From: Deltaproteobacteria bacterium
Lineage (GTDB): Bacteria; Desulfobacterota; Syntrophobacteria; BM002
DNA: 7,652 nt
Direction of reading: 5' to 3'
NCBI GenBank assembly: GCA_020350905.1
Contig: CP070843.1
Span: forward strand, 2,943,336 to 2,950,987
How positions within the stretch are numbered: the stretch's first letter is position 1; the number at the start of each line of letters is the position of its first letter. The notes beneath the pieces were generated by a model. It saw only the letters and a list, made by a program, of their open reading frames with translations. It did not search any database and was not told the DNA's origin. Both the position numbers and the translations under genes were made by a program. This document shows positions 1-6,256 of this stretch, piece after piece.

Positions 1-237
1 ACAGTCACCACAGAGGTGGCGACTAGGAGCTTCCGCCAGGTAGGGAATTCCGCACAGCGGACAGTACGGTTCCAAAATAAGATCCAGCGCTTTGAAACAA
101 TCCGGGCAAAACGGGGCTGGCTCTTCAGATTCAAGGATCTGAGCGCAACCTGCACAAGTTGGAGGATAGATAAAAAGAAGGGGTCCCTGCAGCAACCTGG
201 CAACGAGAGCGGGCAACCGTTGGGTCCACTTCTGCAT
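1..237 (-). CDS. comF: ComF family protein, N-terminal part (runs off left edge)
   Basis: The first 79 codons of a minus-strand gene that continues past base 1. After a hydrophobic start (LVARLLQGPLLFIYPP, residues 11-26) come four CxxC pairs: C28/C31, C44/C47, C59/C62 and C76/C79, within PPTCAGC, FCPDC, YCPLCGIP and HLCGDC. This spacing and the short LLF-PP lead-in are the double zinc-ribbon domain at the N-terminus of ComF/ComFC (GntX-like) proteins; the phosphoribosyltransferase-like domain that normally follows lies outside the window. ComF proteins assist DNA uptake in competent bacteria, but many carriers are not known to be transformable, so the role here is open. The ATG at 235-237 is chosen because it gives the usual short lead before the first cysteine pair; no clear Shine-Dalgarno precedes it. 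It lies 61 bp downstream of icd in the same direction and may be co-transcribed. The family call is firm, the start less so. Confidence 0.85.
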   Translation of the reverse strand, partial: MQKWTQRLPALVARLLQGPLLFIYPPTCAGCAQILESEEPAPFCPDCFKALDLILEPYCPLCGIPYLAEAPSRHLCGDC

Positions 238-273
238 CTGGGCACCGGTTGTATTGAGCGTTTGTTTGTTTGA

Positions 274-298
274 CCCCATGCCCTATGCCCTATGCTCT
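274..298. repeat. Short heptamer array (ATGCCCT)3 at icd-comF junction
   Basis: Three back-to-back 7-bp units (278-284 ATGCCCT, 285-291 ATGCCCT, 292-298 ATGCTCT), preceded by CCCC, abut the icd stop codon (299-301). The unit is the same as in the longer array at 1733-1795. Just to the left, 260-272 is a (GTTT)3 tetranucleotide run. Together they fill most of the 61-bp icd-comF spacer. No coding role is seen. Confidence 0.85.
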
Positions 299-1537
299 TT
301 ACATACGCTCGACGATTGCTTGGGCGAACTCGGAGCATTTAACCTCTTCGGCTTCATCCATCTGGCGGGCCAGATCATAGGTAACTGTTCCAGCAGAGAC
401 GGTGGCCTCCAGTGCGGTCCGAATCAGATGACCCACCTCTTTCCACCCCATGTAATCAAACAGCATGGCGCCGGAGAGAATGAGCGAGCTGGGGTTGACC
501 TTGTCCTGACCAGCATATTTGGGGGCAGTCCCGTGCGTGGCCTCAAACACAGCCACCTCATCGCCGATGTTGGCGCCCGGAGCCATTCCTAATCCTCCCA
601 CCTGCGCTGCCAGGGCATCAGAGAGATAGTCACCGTTCAAATTTGGCATTGCCAGAACATCATACTCATCCGGCCGCAACAGCGCCTGCTGGAACATCAT
701 GTCTGCAATTCGATCCTTTATGACCACACTGCCCTGCGGTTGTTTCCCTCCATGCTTTTCGTAGACATCCGCCTCGGAGATCGTCTGTTCTGCAAATTCC
801 TCTGCTGCCAATTCGTAACCCCACTGGCGAAAAGCTCCTTCTGTATACTTCATGATGTTGCCTTTGTGCACCAGGGTAACGTTTTGATAGCCTTGATCAA
901 GGGCAAAACGAATGGCCCGCCTCACCAGTCTCTGACTGGCAAACCTGCTCATAGGTTTTATCCCGATGGCCGATTCAGGCCTGATTTCCCGATTCAGGTG
1001 CTCACTAATGTAGCTCGTCAACCGGTTGGCCTCAGGAGAATTAGCCGGCCACTCGATACCAGCATATACATCTTCCGTGTTTTCTCTAAATACCACCATG
1101 TCCACCTTTTCTGGAAAACGAACCGGCGCCGGAACTCCCTTATAGTAGCGAACCGGGCGCACACAGGCATAAAGATCGAGAACCTGTCTGAGGGTAACGT
1201 TCAGGCTGCGAATGCCACCGCCCACCGGAGTAGTAAGTGGTCCCTTGATGCCCACTATACATTGGCGCAGATTCTGTAAGGTTTGTTCCGGCAACCACTG
1301 ACCGGTTTCTGCAAAAGCCTTTTCTCCAGCCAGCGCCTCCTGCCATTGAACTCTTCGTTGCCCCCCATATGCCTTTGCCACTGCAGCATCGAACACGTTG
1401 ACGGCCGCCCGGGAGATATCGGGGCCGATGCCGTCGCCCTCAATGAAAACAACCATGGGGTTGTCAGGAACGGTTACGGTTCCGGCATCATTGAGGGTGA
1501 TCAATTGGCCTTTCTGAGCTGAACCCTCTGTAGCCAT
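299..1537 (-). CDS. icd: NADP-dependent isocitrate dehydrogenase
   Basis: A complete 412-residue enzyme of the E. coli Icd type. It converts isocitrate to 2-oxoglutarate and CO2 in the cytoplasmic TCA cycle, making NADPH. Visible landmarks: FIEGDGIGPD at 31-40; the phosphate/substrate loop GPLTTPVGGGIRSLNV at 99-114, with S111 matching the serine phosphorylated by AceK in E. coli; RENTEDVYAGIEW at 151-163 with the catalytic tyrosine Y158; HKGNIMKYTEG at 224-234 with the catalytic lysine K230; metal aspartates in NLNGDYLSDALAA (D303, D307). NADP rather than NAD specificity is indicated by K340, Y341 and V347 in HGTAPKYAGQDKVNP and by Y387 and R391 near the C-terminus, the residues that bind the 2'-phosphate in E. 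coli. Length matches the family (about 416). The ATG at 1535-1537 has a good Shine-Dalgarno (TGAGGA, 1545-1550, 7-nt spacing). No convincing promoter is seen in the 228-bp prmA-icd spacer, so read-through from prmA is possible. Confidence 0.97.
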   Translation of the reverse strand: MATEGSAQKGQLITLNDAGTVTVPDNPMVVFIEGDGIGPDISRAAVNVFDAAVAKAYGGQRRVQWQEALAGEKAFAETGQWLPEQTLQNLRQCIVGIKGPLTTPVGGGIRSLNVTLRQVLDLYACVRPVRYYKGVPAPVRFPEKVDMVVFRENTEDVYAGIEWPANSPEANRLTSYISEHLNREIRPESAIGIKPMSRFASQRLVRRAIRFALDQGYQNVTLVHKGNIMKYTEGAFRQWGYELAAEEFAEQTISEADVYEKHGGKQPQGSVVIKDRIADMMFQQALLRPDEYDVLAMPNLNGDYLSDALAAQVGGLGMAPGANIGDEVAVFEATHGTAPKYAGQDKVNPSSLILSGAMLFDYMGWKEVGHLIRTALEATVSAGTVTYDLARQMDEAEEVKCSEFAQAIVERM

Positions 1538-1605
1538 GATAAAGTCCTCACTTTAGCGATTCACTAGATGGTGCTTAGCGCTAACCTTTGCGAGTTGGGA
1601 AAACA

Positions 1606-1633
1606 GTGAACGGTAAACGGTAAATCGTCATCG
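1606..1633. repeat. Degenerate heptamer run (GTAAACG type)
   Basis: Four successive 7-bp blocks: GTGAACG (1606-1612), GTAAACG (1613-1619), GTAAATC (1620-1626) and GTCATCG (1627-1633). The first two differ at one base and the last two are more degenerate. It lies in the prmA-icd spacer and shows no coding potential. It is the leftmost of three different period-7 runs in this spacer. Confidence 0.6.
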
Positions 1634-1676
1634 AACATCTAGTATCCCACATCCAGAATCTTTTCTGTGCTCAATG

Positions 1677-1720
1677 CCCTCCGCCTCCAACCTCAAGCGC
1701 AGCGCTCCTCCAACCTCCAA
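1677..1720. repeat. Heptamer run (CCTCCAA type) with central palindrome
   Basis: Units with period 7: CCCTCCG (1677-1683), CCTCCAA (1684-1690), CCTCAAG (1691-1697), then, after a 2-nt phase shift, two perfect CCTCCAA copies (1707-1713, 1714-1720). Between the halves sits a small perfect palindrome, AGCGC-A-GCGCT (1696-1706). The motif is unrelated to the ATGCCCT array that follows 12 bp later. Non-coding spacer. Confidence 0.65.
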
Positions 1721-1732
1721 CGGCATATCCCT

Positions 1733-1795
1733 ATGCCCCATGCCCTATGCCCCATGCCCTCTGCTCTATGCCCTCTGCTCTATGCCCTCTGCCCT
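1733..1795. repeat. Nine-unit ATGCCCY heptamer array overlapping prmA 3' end
   Basis: Nine contiguous 7-bp units: ATGCCCC, ATGCCCT, ATGCCCC, ATGCCCT, CTGCTCT, ATGCCCT, CTGCTCT, ATGCCCT, CTGCCCT (63 bp). The right part alternates between the ATG and CTG forms, suggesting 14-bp higher-order duplication. Units from 1766 rightwards are inside prmA and encode its last nine residues (301-309) and its TAG stop (1766-1768). On the minus strand each AGGGCAT followed by A creates a TAG, and because 7 is not a multiple of 3 successive such units offer stops in different frames. The same unit occurs at 274-298. Confidence 0.92.
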
Positions 1796-2695
1796 GCCTT
1801 TCCTTCGCAATACAATAGCGTGCCAATCCTCTTTGGACCGACTCTTTACCACCCTAAAGTAATGAGTCTCGAACCATTTGACAACCTCTTCCACCTGTTC
1901 AGTAAAAATACCCGAGAGTAGTAGCATTCCTCTCTCAGAAACGCGGTTGGTTAGACTATCTGCCAATTGGGTGAGGAGAGATGCGGTCAGATTAGCTACG
2001 ACCACATCGTATGTCTCTTCCAGTTGATCCAGTGGAGTATCGCTCACTGACATGGACTCTGCAACCCTATTGCGCACCAGGTTCCCTCTTGCCACCTCAA
2101 GAGCTTCTGGATCAATATCCACCCCCAGAACCGGCTTAGCCCCCAGTCTGGCGGCAGTAATCCCAAGAATTCCAGAGCCTGTGCCCACATCCAGGACAGA
2201 AGGAGCTGAGTCCATTCCTTCGATCACTGTTTCGCCAAGAATCCCTTCGAGTACTTCGATGCAAAGAGCTGTGCTCGGGTGATTGCCGGTGCCAAAGGCC
2301 CGTTCCGGATCGATTTCTATAACAACCTGATTTGCACTTGACTCATAAGACTCCCAACTGGGTTTCACCACAATACTGCTGCCGATCCGTATGGGTTTAA
2401 AAAAAGTTTTCCAGGTTTCTGCCCAATCTTCATGTTGCAGGTCTTCCTGAAGTACTTTCAAGGTCGGCAGTTCCGGGTACAGTTGCTGGAGGTCCTTGTA
2501 GTAACGGTGCAACTTTTTGAGGCAATATCGGGCTTCTTCGCCCTGGTGGCAGTAGGCCTTGATCCAGTTGCCTTTGAACTCTACACCCCGGCTCGTTTGC
2601 TCCACCAGAAAGTTCGCCAAAGGTTCCTGCACGACCTGCGGCGACCAAACAGACACGCTAACCCACCTCTCACCTCCGGACGATTCGTCTTGCAC
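1766..2695 (-). CDS. prmA: Ribosomal protein L11 methyltransferase PrmA
   Basis: A 309-residue SAM-dependent methyltransferase that, by family, trimethylates lysines and the N-terminus of ribosomal protein L11 in the cytoplasm. The N-terminal L11-recognition domain begins at RWVSVSVWS (10-18). The linker has the PrmA signature DWAETWKTFFKPIRIG (90-105), then AFGTGNHPSTALC (133-145). The Rossmann domain carries SAM motif I VLDVGTGSGIL (167-177), acidic motif II VDID (192-195), the PrmA-type motif VVANLTASLL (232-241; E. coli has ANILA) and LLLSGI (258-263), ending in WHAIVLRR (291-298). E. coli PrmA is 293 residues. The last nine residues (301-309) are encoded by a heptamer repeat array and are probably not part of the fold. 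The start is a GTG at 2693-2695, with AGGAG at 2705-2709 (9-nt spacing); an in-frame GTG at codon 14 after a purine-rich stretch is a weaker alternative because it would remove W11. It is the first gene of the prmA-icd-comF group and has a promoter candidate just upstream. Confidence 0.96.
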   Translation of the reverse strand: MQDESSGGERWVSVSVWSPQVVQEPLANFLVEQTSRGVEFKGNWIKAYCHQGEEARYCLKKLHRYYKDLQQLYPELPTLKVLQEDLQHEDWAETWKTFFKPIRIGSSIVVKPSWESYESSANQVVIEIDPERAFGTGNHPSTALCIEVLEGILGETVIEGMDSAPSVLDVGTGSGILGITAARLGAKPVLGVDIDPEALEVARGNLVRNRVAESMSVSDTPLDQLEETYDVVVANLTASLLTQLADSLTNRVSERGMLLLSGIFTEQVEEVVKWFETHYFRVVKSRSKEDWHAIVLRRKGRAEGIEQRA

Positions 2696-2733
2696 CCTTA
2701 AACTCTCCTGGTCTCGTGAGGTCTTTACGAAAA

Positions 2734-2762
2734 ATCATAGGAGAAACCAAAAGGTTCAGCAA
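2734..2762 (-). promoter_or_regulatory. Candidate sigma70 promoter for prmA
   Basis: On the minus strand, TTGCTG (2757-2762; four of six match TTGACA) is separated by exactly 17 bp from TATGAT (2734-2739; five of six match TATAAT). Transcription would start near 2727, leaving a leader of about 30 nt that includes the AGGAG site at 2705-2709. The spacer contains the small palindrome AACC-TTTT-GGTT, which could be an operator or chance. Not tested. Confidence 0.5.
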
Positions 2763-2821
2763 GGCGGTGTGCATTTTCTTTGCAGATCTTTTCTGAGGAA
2801 AAGGATCCGCATACTATCCCT

Positions 2822-2937
2822 TGTCATTCTGAGTCCTTCGACTTACTCAGGATAAACTCCGCCAAGAATCCCGGCTAAACCTTTAGGTGGTTGGATTCTT
2901 CGTCGTCCCGCCAAGGGCGGCACTCCTCAGAATGACA
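2822..2937. repeat. Nested palindromic REP/MITE-like element
   Basis: A 116-bp non-coding element bounded by perfect 12-bp inverted repeats: TGTCATTCTGAG (2822-2833) and CTCAGAATGACA (2926-2937). Nested inside are AAGAATCC (2864-2871) against GGATTCTT (2893-2900) around ACCT-TT-AGGT (2879-2888), plus two side hairpins: CTGAGT/ACTCAG (2829-2834 with 2845-2850) and CCGCC-AAG-GGCGG (2908-2920). From memory, similar TCATTCTGAG...GAAGAATC elements are common between genes in environmental Desulfobacterota and other phyla; I cannot confirm copy number here. It occupies most of the 269-bp TRAP-prmA spacer just downstream of the TRAP stop and could end or stabilise that transcript, though no classic U-tract terminator is seen. 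A further hairpin, CTTTTC-TGAG-GAAAAG (2788-2803), lies between it and the prmA promoter. Confidence 0.85.
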
Positions 2938-2964
2938 TGCAAAAACTAGCCCGGAGAGTCTGAT

Positions 2965-5028
2965 TTAGACAGCCGACCTGGTTTTTGCCCTTTCAGCCGC
3001 CATCATTCTCATCTTCTGCAGGAATACCACCAAAGCGTAAGTGGCTATACCGAGGGGATAGAAGTAATACTTCATGGAAAGATCCACATGGAAAAGCGAG
3101 GCGACTCCACCCGGGTGGAAGAGGGTGAACCATGCCGCCAGAAAGAAAGGAATCTCATACAGTTTGTTCTTGGTCAAACACCACCCCTGGGCAAAACACT
3201 CAAAAGAAGACATCCCTATCAGTGACATGATGAATATCATGATACCCTGTGGCCAACTATTGATGTTGTGCAGTATCAGCTCCGGGTTGAATACAAGCAT
3301 GAAAGCGATACAAGAGGTCCTGATATCATACAAGAAGCCCTGTACGCCCGTGGGAATCGGCTCAGATTCTGCTATGGCGGCGGCAGCATAAGCTGCAAGA
3401 CCGACAGGTGGCGTATCGTCGGCCAGGATGCCGAAGTAGAAACAAAACAAGTGAGCAGCCATCAGTGGAATGATAAAGTCAAGAAGGCCTCCCACTTCAA
3501 CAATGATGGGAGCCGTCAATGACGCCATGACAATATAAGTGGCTGTGGTGGGAAGTCCCATACCAATTATGAGACTGGCGATGGCGGTGATGAGAAGCAA
3601 CAGAAAGATATTACCGTGGGAGAGGACCTCGACAACAGCTGATATCATTCCTCCGATGCCCATGTTAACAACGCCCACGATTATTCCCGCGGATGCACAG
3701 GCAAGGGCCACAGACATCATGTTCTTGGAGCCCTGGATAAAGCCATCCCGCATAACCAGAAACCCACTTTTTATCGCAGAGCCGATTCCCCTCTTCTCCA
3801 GTACCGCTTTTCTTATTTCCTGGTAGAAGATAACCACAAACAAGACCATTATGGATCTGAAAGCTGCCAACTCAGGAGAGTGGCGAAGATAGATGAGTTC
3901 CCACAGCAACATTCCCAGTGGGATCAAATAGTGGACGCCCCCCTTGAGCGTACCCCAGAAGCTGGGGACATCTTTCTTGGGAAGGCCTTCGATCCCCAAT
4001 TTTGACGCTTCGAGATGAGCTATGCAGAAAAGCCCGAAATAAGAAGCGAAAGCCGGAATGGCAGCGGCTTTCACCACCTCGATGTAAGGCACGTTTACAT
4101 ATTCGGCAATGATGAATGCCGCCGCCCCCATGATAGGTGGCATTAACTGTCCGTCTGTACTGGCGGCTACCTCGACTGCCGCCGCTTTCTTGGCCGGATA
4201 GCCAATCTTTTTCATCAGGGGTATGGTGAAGGGTCCGGTGGTAACTATATTGGCAATGCTGGAGCCGGACACCAAGCCGGTGGCACCGCTCGCCACAATG
4301 GCAGCTTTGGCAGCCCCCCCCTTGAACCGACCGAGAAAAGAGAGAGCAAGGTCGGTGAAAAATTTTCCTGCACCCGCCTTGTCCAATAAAGCGCCTAAAA
4401 GCACAAATAGGTAGACAATGGCAGAGGAAACTCCGAGGGGAATACCGTAGATTCCTTCCGTTGAGTTGGTGATGTTGCTCAAGTATTTGCTGAGGGAAAC
4501 CCCTTTGAATGCTATAAGGTCGGGCATATAAGGCCCAAGGAAAGCATAGAGCGTAAAACCAAGGGCAATGACTGAAAGAGCAGGTCCGATTATTCTCCTT
4601 GTCGCCTCAAGAAGTAGTATTACCAGGATCGTTCCGGAAATCATGTCCGCAGTGGACGGATCTCCAGCCCGCATGGCGATCCCTTCATAAAAAATTGCCA
4701 GGTAGAGGGAAGTAAAAGCACCTAAAGCCGCGCAAATATAATCGAGCATGGGAATACGGTCGAGAACAGACAGGTAGCCCAGGTATTTTCTCCGTCGTTT
4801 AAAACACGGCATCAAGAGAAATAAAAGAGCCATTGCGAAAGCAAGGTGTATAGCCCTCTCTTGGGTGCTGTCAATCACGAGAACACTGGGGAGTGCCAGC
4901 TGATAAAGCGCCCAGGAAATGGCGATAATCGCTACAATATAGTATTCGAATGGGCGCAAACTGCGGACTTCAGCCCGTTCTTCTCTCAGGAGCTCCTCTG
5001 CGGTTCTTTCTCGTTTGTCTTTTTCCAT
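2965..5028 (-). CDS. TRAP transporter permease, fused 4TM/12TM type
   Basis: A complete inner-membrane permease of 687 residues, the length expected for fused TRAP (DctQM-like, usually TAXI-associated) permeases that take up organic solutes with a sodium gradient and an external binding protein. After a charged cytoplasmic N-terminus (1-26) come hydrophobic segments near 28-47, 58-74, 97-115, 128-143 and 148-166, then the large DctM-like part from about 195. Landmarks: SGSSIANIVTTGPFTIP (254-270), GYPAKKAAAVEVAASTDGQ (276-294) followed by LMPPIMGAAAFIIAEY (295-310), GMGLPTTATYIVMASLTAP (489-507), and FCFYFGILADDTPPVGLAAY (528-547). A basic tail ends the protein. The ATG at 5026-5028 is chosen; an in-frame TTG at 5071-5073 would add 15 residues. 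Neither has a good Shine-Dalgarno. It lies 138 bp downstream of the UspA gene and is paralogous to the partial permease at 6389-7652. No binding protein is adjacent, and the substrate is unknown. Confidence 0.95.
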   Translation of the reverse strand: MEKDKRERTAEELLREERAEVRSLRPFEYYIVAIIAISWALYQLALPSVLVIDSTQERAIHLAFAMALLFLLMPCFKRRRKYLGYLSVLDRIPMLDYICAALGAFTSLYLAIFYEGIAMRAGDPSTADMISGTILVILLLEATRRIIGPALSVIALGFTLYAFLGPYMPDLIAFKGVSLSKYLSNITNSTEGIYGIPLGVSSAIVYLFVLLGALLDKAGAGKFFTDLALSFLGRFKGGAAKAAIVASGATGLVSGSSIANIVTTGPFTIPLMKKIGYPAKKAAAVEVAASTDGQLMPPIMGAAAFIIAEYVNVPYIEVVKAAAIPAFASYFGLFCIAHLEASKLGIEGLPKKDVPSFWGTLKGGVHYLIPLGMLLWELIYLRHSPELAAFRSIMVLFVVIFYQEIRKAVLEKRGIGSAIKSGFLVMRDGFIQGSKNMMSVALACASAGIIVGVVNMGIGGMISAVVEVLSHGNIFLLLLITAIASLIIGMGLPTTATYIVMASLTAPIIVEVGGLLDFIIPLMAAHLFCFYFGILADDTPPVGLAAYAAAAIAESEPIPTGVQGFLYDIRTSCIAFMLVFNPELILHNINSWPQGIMIFIMSLIGMSSFECFAQGWCLTKNKLYEIPFFLAAWFTLFHPGGVASLFHVDLSMKYYFYPLGIATYALVVFLQKMRMMAAERAKTRSAV

Positions 5029-5118
5029 TTTAGCTGAAATTATGCAGGATTCGTGTCCCGTTACCGGTTTCAATCCATTGAGGCAACAAATTAATCGTGA
5101 ATTTACAGGACTAACCGT

Positions 5119-5150
5119 AGGATCCCGGATCCTTGTCTACTGCCCGGATC
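5119..5150. promoter_or_regulatory. Palindrome and direct repeat upstream of TRAP permease (possible operator)
   Basis: AGGATCC-C-GGATCCT (5119-5133) is a perfect 7-bp inverted repeat around one base. The octamer CCCGGATC occurs in it (5124-5131) and again at 5143-5150, 19 bp apart, roughly two helical turns. The site sits in the 138-bp spacer between UspA and the TRAP permease. The one-base loop argues against an RNA hairpin and for a protein-binding site, but no promoter hexamers are recognisable beside it. The function is inference. Confidence 0.3.
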
Positions 5151-5166
5151 AGGGGTAATCGACGCG

Positions 5167-5622
5167 CTACTTCTTCTTGTAGAAAACAACACTCACCGGA
5201 GAGTGTCGGAACATTTTTTCTGCCACAGATCCCGTCAGCAACCGGGGGTGATCGCTTTGGCCCTTGGATCCCATCACCACCAGGTCTACACCCTCGTCTT
5301 TGACAACCCTGATGAGTTTCGCAAAAGGATCGCCGACTTTGAAAGTGGTTCTGATTTTCTCTTGGGGAAATCCTGACTCCGCTATCATCTTTTTGAGTTG
5401 GGCCTTGCGCTCTTCCTTGACGCCTTCGATATAGTCTTTCGCGCTTATGCTATAGCCCATGGACTCTATCTTGCTGATTGCTTTCACATCCTTGGCATCA
5501 ATGACATTTGCCACAATCAGCTCAGCCTGCAGTTGGTCCGCCAAACGAGTCGCATAAGCAAACGTACCACCACAATATTCCGAGAAGCATATCGCCACCA
5601 AGATTTTTTTTACTTCAGGCAT
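5167..5622 (-). CDS. Universal stress protein, UspA family, ATP-binding type
   Basis: A single-domain Usp of 151 residues, typical family length. It opens with KKILVAICFSEYCGGTFAYATRLADQLQAEL (5-35), the first beta strand and helix of the Rossmann-like Usp fold, and contains VGDPFAKLIRVVKDEGVDLVVMGSKG (96-121). The nucleotide motif G-2x-G-9x-G-S is complete: G118, G121, G131, S132, so it belongs to the ATP-binding class rather than the non-binding E. coli UspA type. No signal peptide; cytoplasmic. It sits between two TRAP permease genes in the same direction, as TeaD sits beside TeaABC in Halomonas, where the Usp protein modulates uptake; a similar role here is plausible but inferred. The ATG at 5620-5622 is supported by AAGGAG at 5628-5633 (5-nt spacing). 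It starts 74 bp downstream of the DUF1566 stop, so the two may share a transcript. No strong promoter is seen in that gap. Confidence 0.93.
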   Translation of the reverse strand: MPEVKKILVAICFSEYCGGTFAYATRLADQLQAELIVANVIDAKDVKAISKIESMGYSISAKDYIEGVKEERKAQLKKMIAESGFPQEKIRTTFKVGDPFAKLIRVVKDEGVDLVVMGSKGQSDHPRLLTGSVAEKMFRHSPVSVVFYKKK

Positions 5623-5633
5623 GATGTCTCCTT

Positions 5634-5660
5634 GACGGTTTAGGCAGAAAGTGTACCGTC
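5634..5660 (-). promoter_or_regulatory. Leader hairpin next to UspA ribosome-binding site
   Basis: On the minus strand GACGGT and ACCGTC (5655-5660 with 5634-5639) can pair around a 15-nt loop. The 3' arm directly touches the AAGGAG ribosome-binding site (5628-5633). A second small inverted repeat, TAACT-T-AGTTA (5661-5671), is immediately upstream. This could influence translation of UspA or be a protein-binding site; six base pairs can also arise by chance. Confidence 0.25.
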
Positions 5661-5696
5661 TAACTTAGTTAACCGGCAGAACTGGCTCAACCGACT

Positions 5697-6188
5697 TCAT
5701 TTCCCCTCTTGCAGATCTCGAACCGGTAAAGCTCGGTAAGCTTTCCAATGACGCTTGAGCTCCATGTAATGATAGCCCCGCTGGAAGTTATAAACCCGGG
5801 CTGTTATGCTCTTGACCTCGCTCGTCCACACCCAGCCACAGCTCAGTTGGATCTCGGGGACTACCTTAACCTTCTGGCCACAAGCGCTCTCATACCCCTT
5901 ATACTTTTTGTCGCGCACGAATAGGCTCTTGAGCTCCTCGTTGGTGGGCAGCCGCCAGTTGTCGTACTTGCCCATGATCTGCGGCGGCCCCCATCTGCAA
6001 TATCTCTCGGCTCCCCGCCAATCAATATCACCCTGATTGTCGTATTTCGCCCACATTACTCCCAACTGGTGGTCGGTTACTGTGCCGTCGCCATTGTCGG
6101 TAAAGCGCTCCTCAGCAGAAGCCAACGATACGATGACCAGTAGAAAAACTATGCACAAACCTAAGCACGAAGCTCGAAGTCTCAACAT
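5697..6188 (-). CDS. Secreted DUF1566 (Lcl C-terminal-like) domain protein
   Basis: A 163-residue exported protein. Residues 1-25 are a signal peptide: basic MLRLR, a hydrophobic core (CLGLCIVFLLVIVSL), and an ASA-EE cleavage site near 23-25. The rest is one DUF1566 domain: FTDNGDGTVTDHQLGVMWAK (29-48), the W57...AERYC64 helix, YDNWRLPTNEELKSLF (75-90), VWTSE (120-124), NFQRGYHY (134-141) and the closing YRALPVRDL (151-159). This domain, related in fold to C-type-lectin/formylglycine-enzyme-like modules, occurs in many cell-surface proteins of environmental bacteria; its biochemical role is mostly unknown. Mature cysteines are C64, C103 and C117, two of which could form a disulfide. There is no lipobox, so it is probably periplasmic or released. 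The start is supported by GAGGAG at 6196-6201 (7-nt spacing). Its place between a TRAP permease and UspA is unusual; whether it has anything to do with transport is unknown. Confidence 0.88.
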   Translation of the reverse strand: MLRLRASCLGLCIVFLLVIVSLASAEERFTDNGDGTVTDHQLGVMWAKYDNQGDIDWRGAERYCRWGPPQIMGKYDNWRLPTNEELKSLFVRDKKYKGYESACGQKVKVVPEIQLSCGWVWTSEVKSITARVYNFQRGYHYMELKRHWKAYRALPVRDLQEGK

Positions 6189-6256
6189 TTTTTCTCTCCT
6201 CGTGAACCATTAAACCGCTTGCCAATCCTTCGTTGGCCGCGGCAGGGCGGAGCCAA

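Noticed and set aside
16..273. Plus-strand open frame of 85 codons
   Set aside because: It is antisense to the ComF-family start on the minus strand, whose four CxxC pairs are clearly coding. The plus-strand product has no recognisable features.
1575..1584. Perfect 10-bp palindrome TTAGCGCTAA upstream of icd
   Set aside because: It could be an operator, but it is short, does not extend, and no promoter elements flank it, so there is too little to call a site.
1606..1795. Possible CRISPR array
   Set aside because: Units are 7 bp and contiguous, with no spacers and no 23-40 bp repeats; no cas genes are nearby.
1667..1921. Plus-strand open frames rich in MPxALCP-type repeats
   Set aside because: The repeated peptide is just the heptamer array read on the plus strand, continuing antisense to prmA.
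2938..2967. Intrinsic terminator after the first TRAP permease
   Set aside because: A short T-run follows on the minus strand (complement of AAAAA at 2941-2945), but no stable GC-rich stem directly precedes it.
4223..4414. Plus-strand frames inside the TRAP permease genes (also 3074-3391, 3539-3826, 6602-6937)
   Set aside because: All are antisense shadows of strongly conserved permease coding sequence, with no family resemblance or plausible ribosome-binding site.
5029..5073. TTG start that would lengthen the first TRAP permease by 15 residues
   Set aside because: No Shine-Dalgarno precedes the TTG, and the added residues do not look like a typical fused-TRAP N-terminus, whereas the ATG at 5026-5028 begins a normal charged cytoplasmic lead. 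It is not fully excluded.
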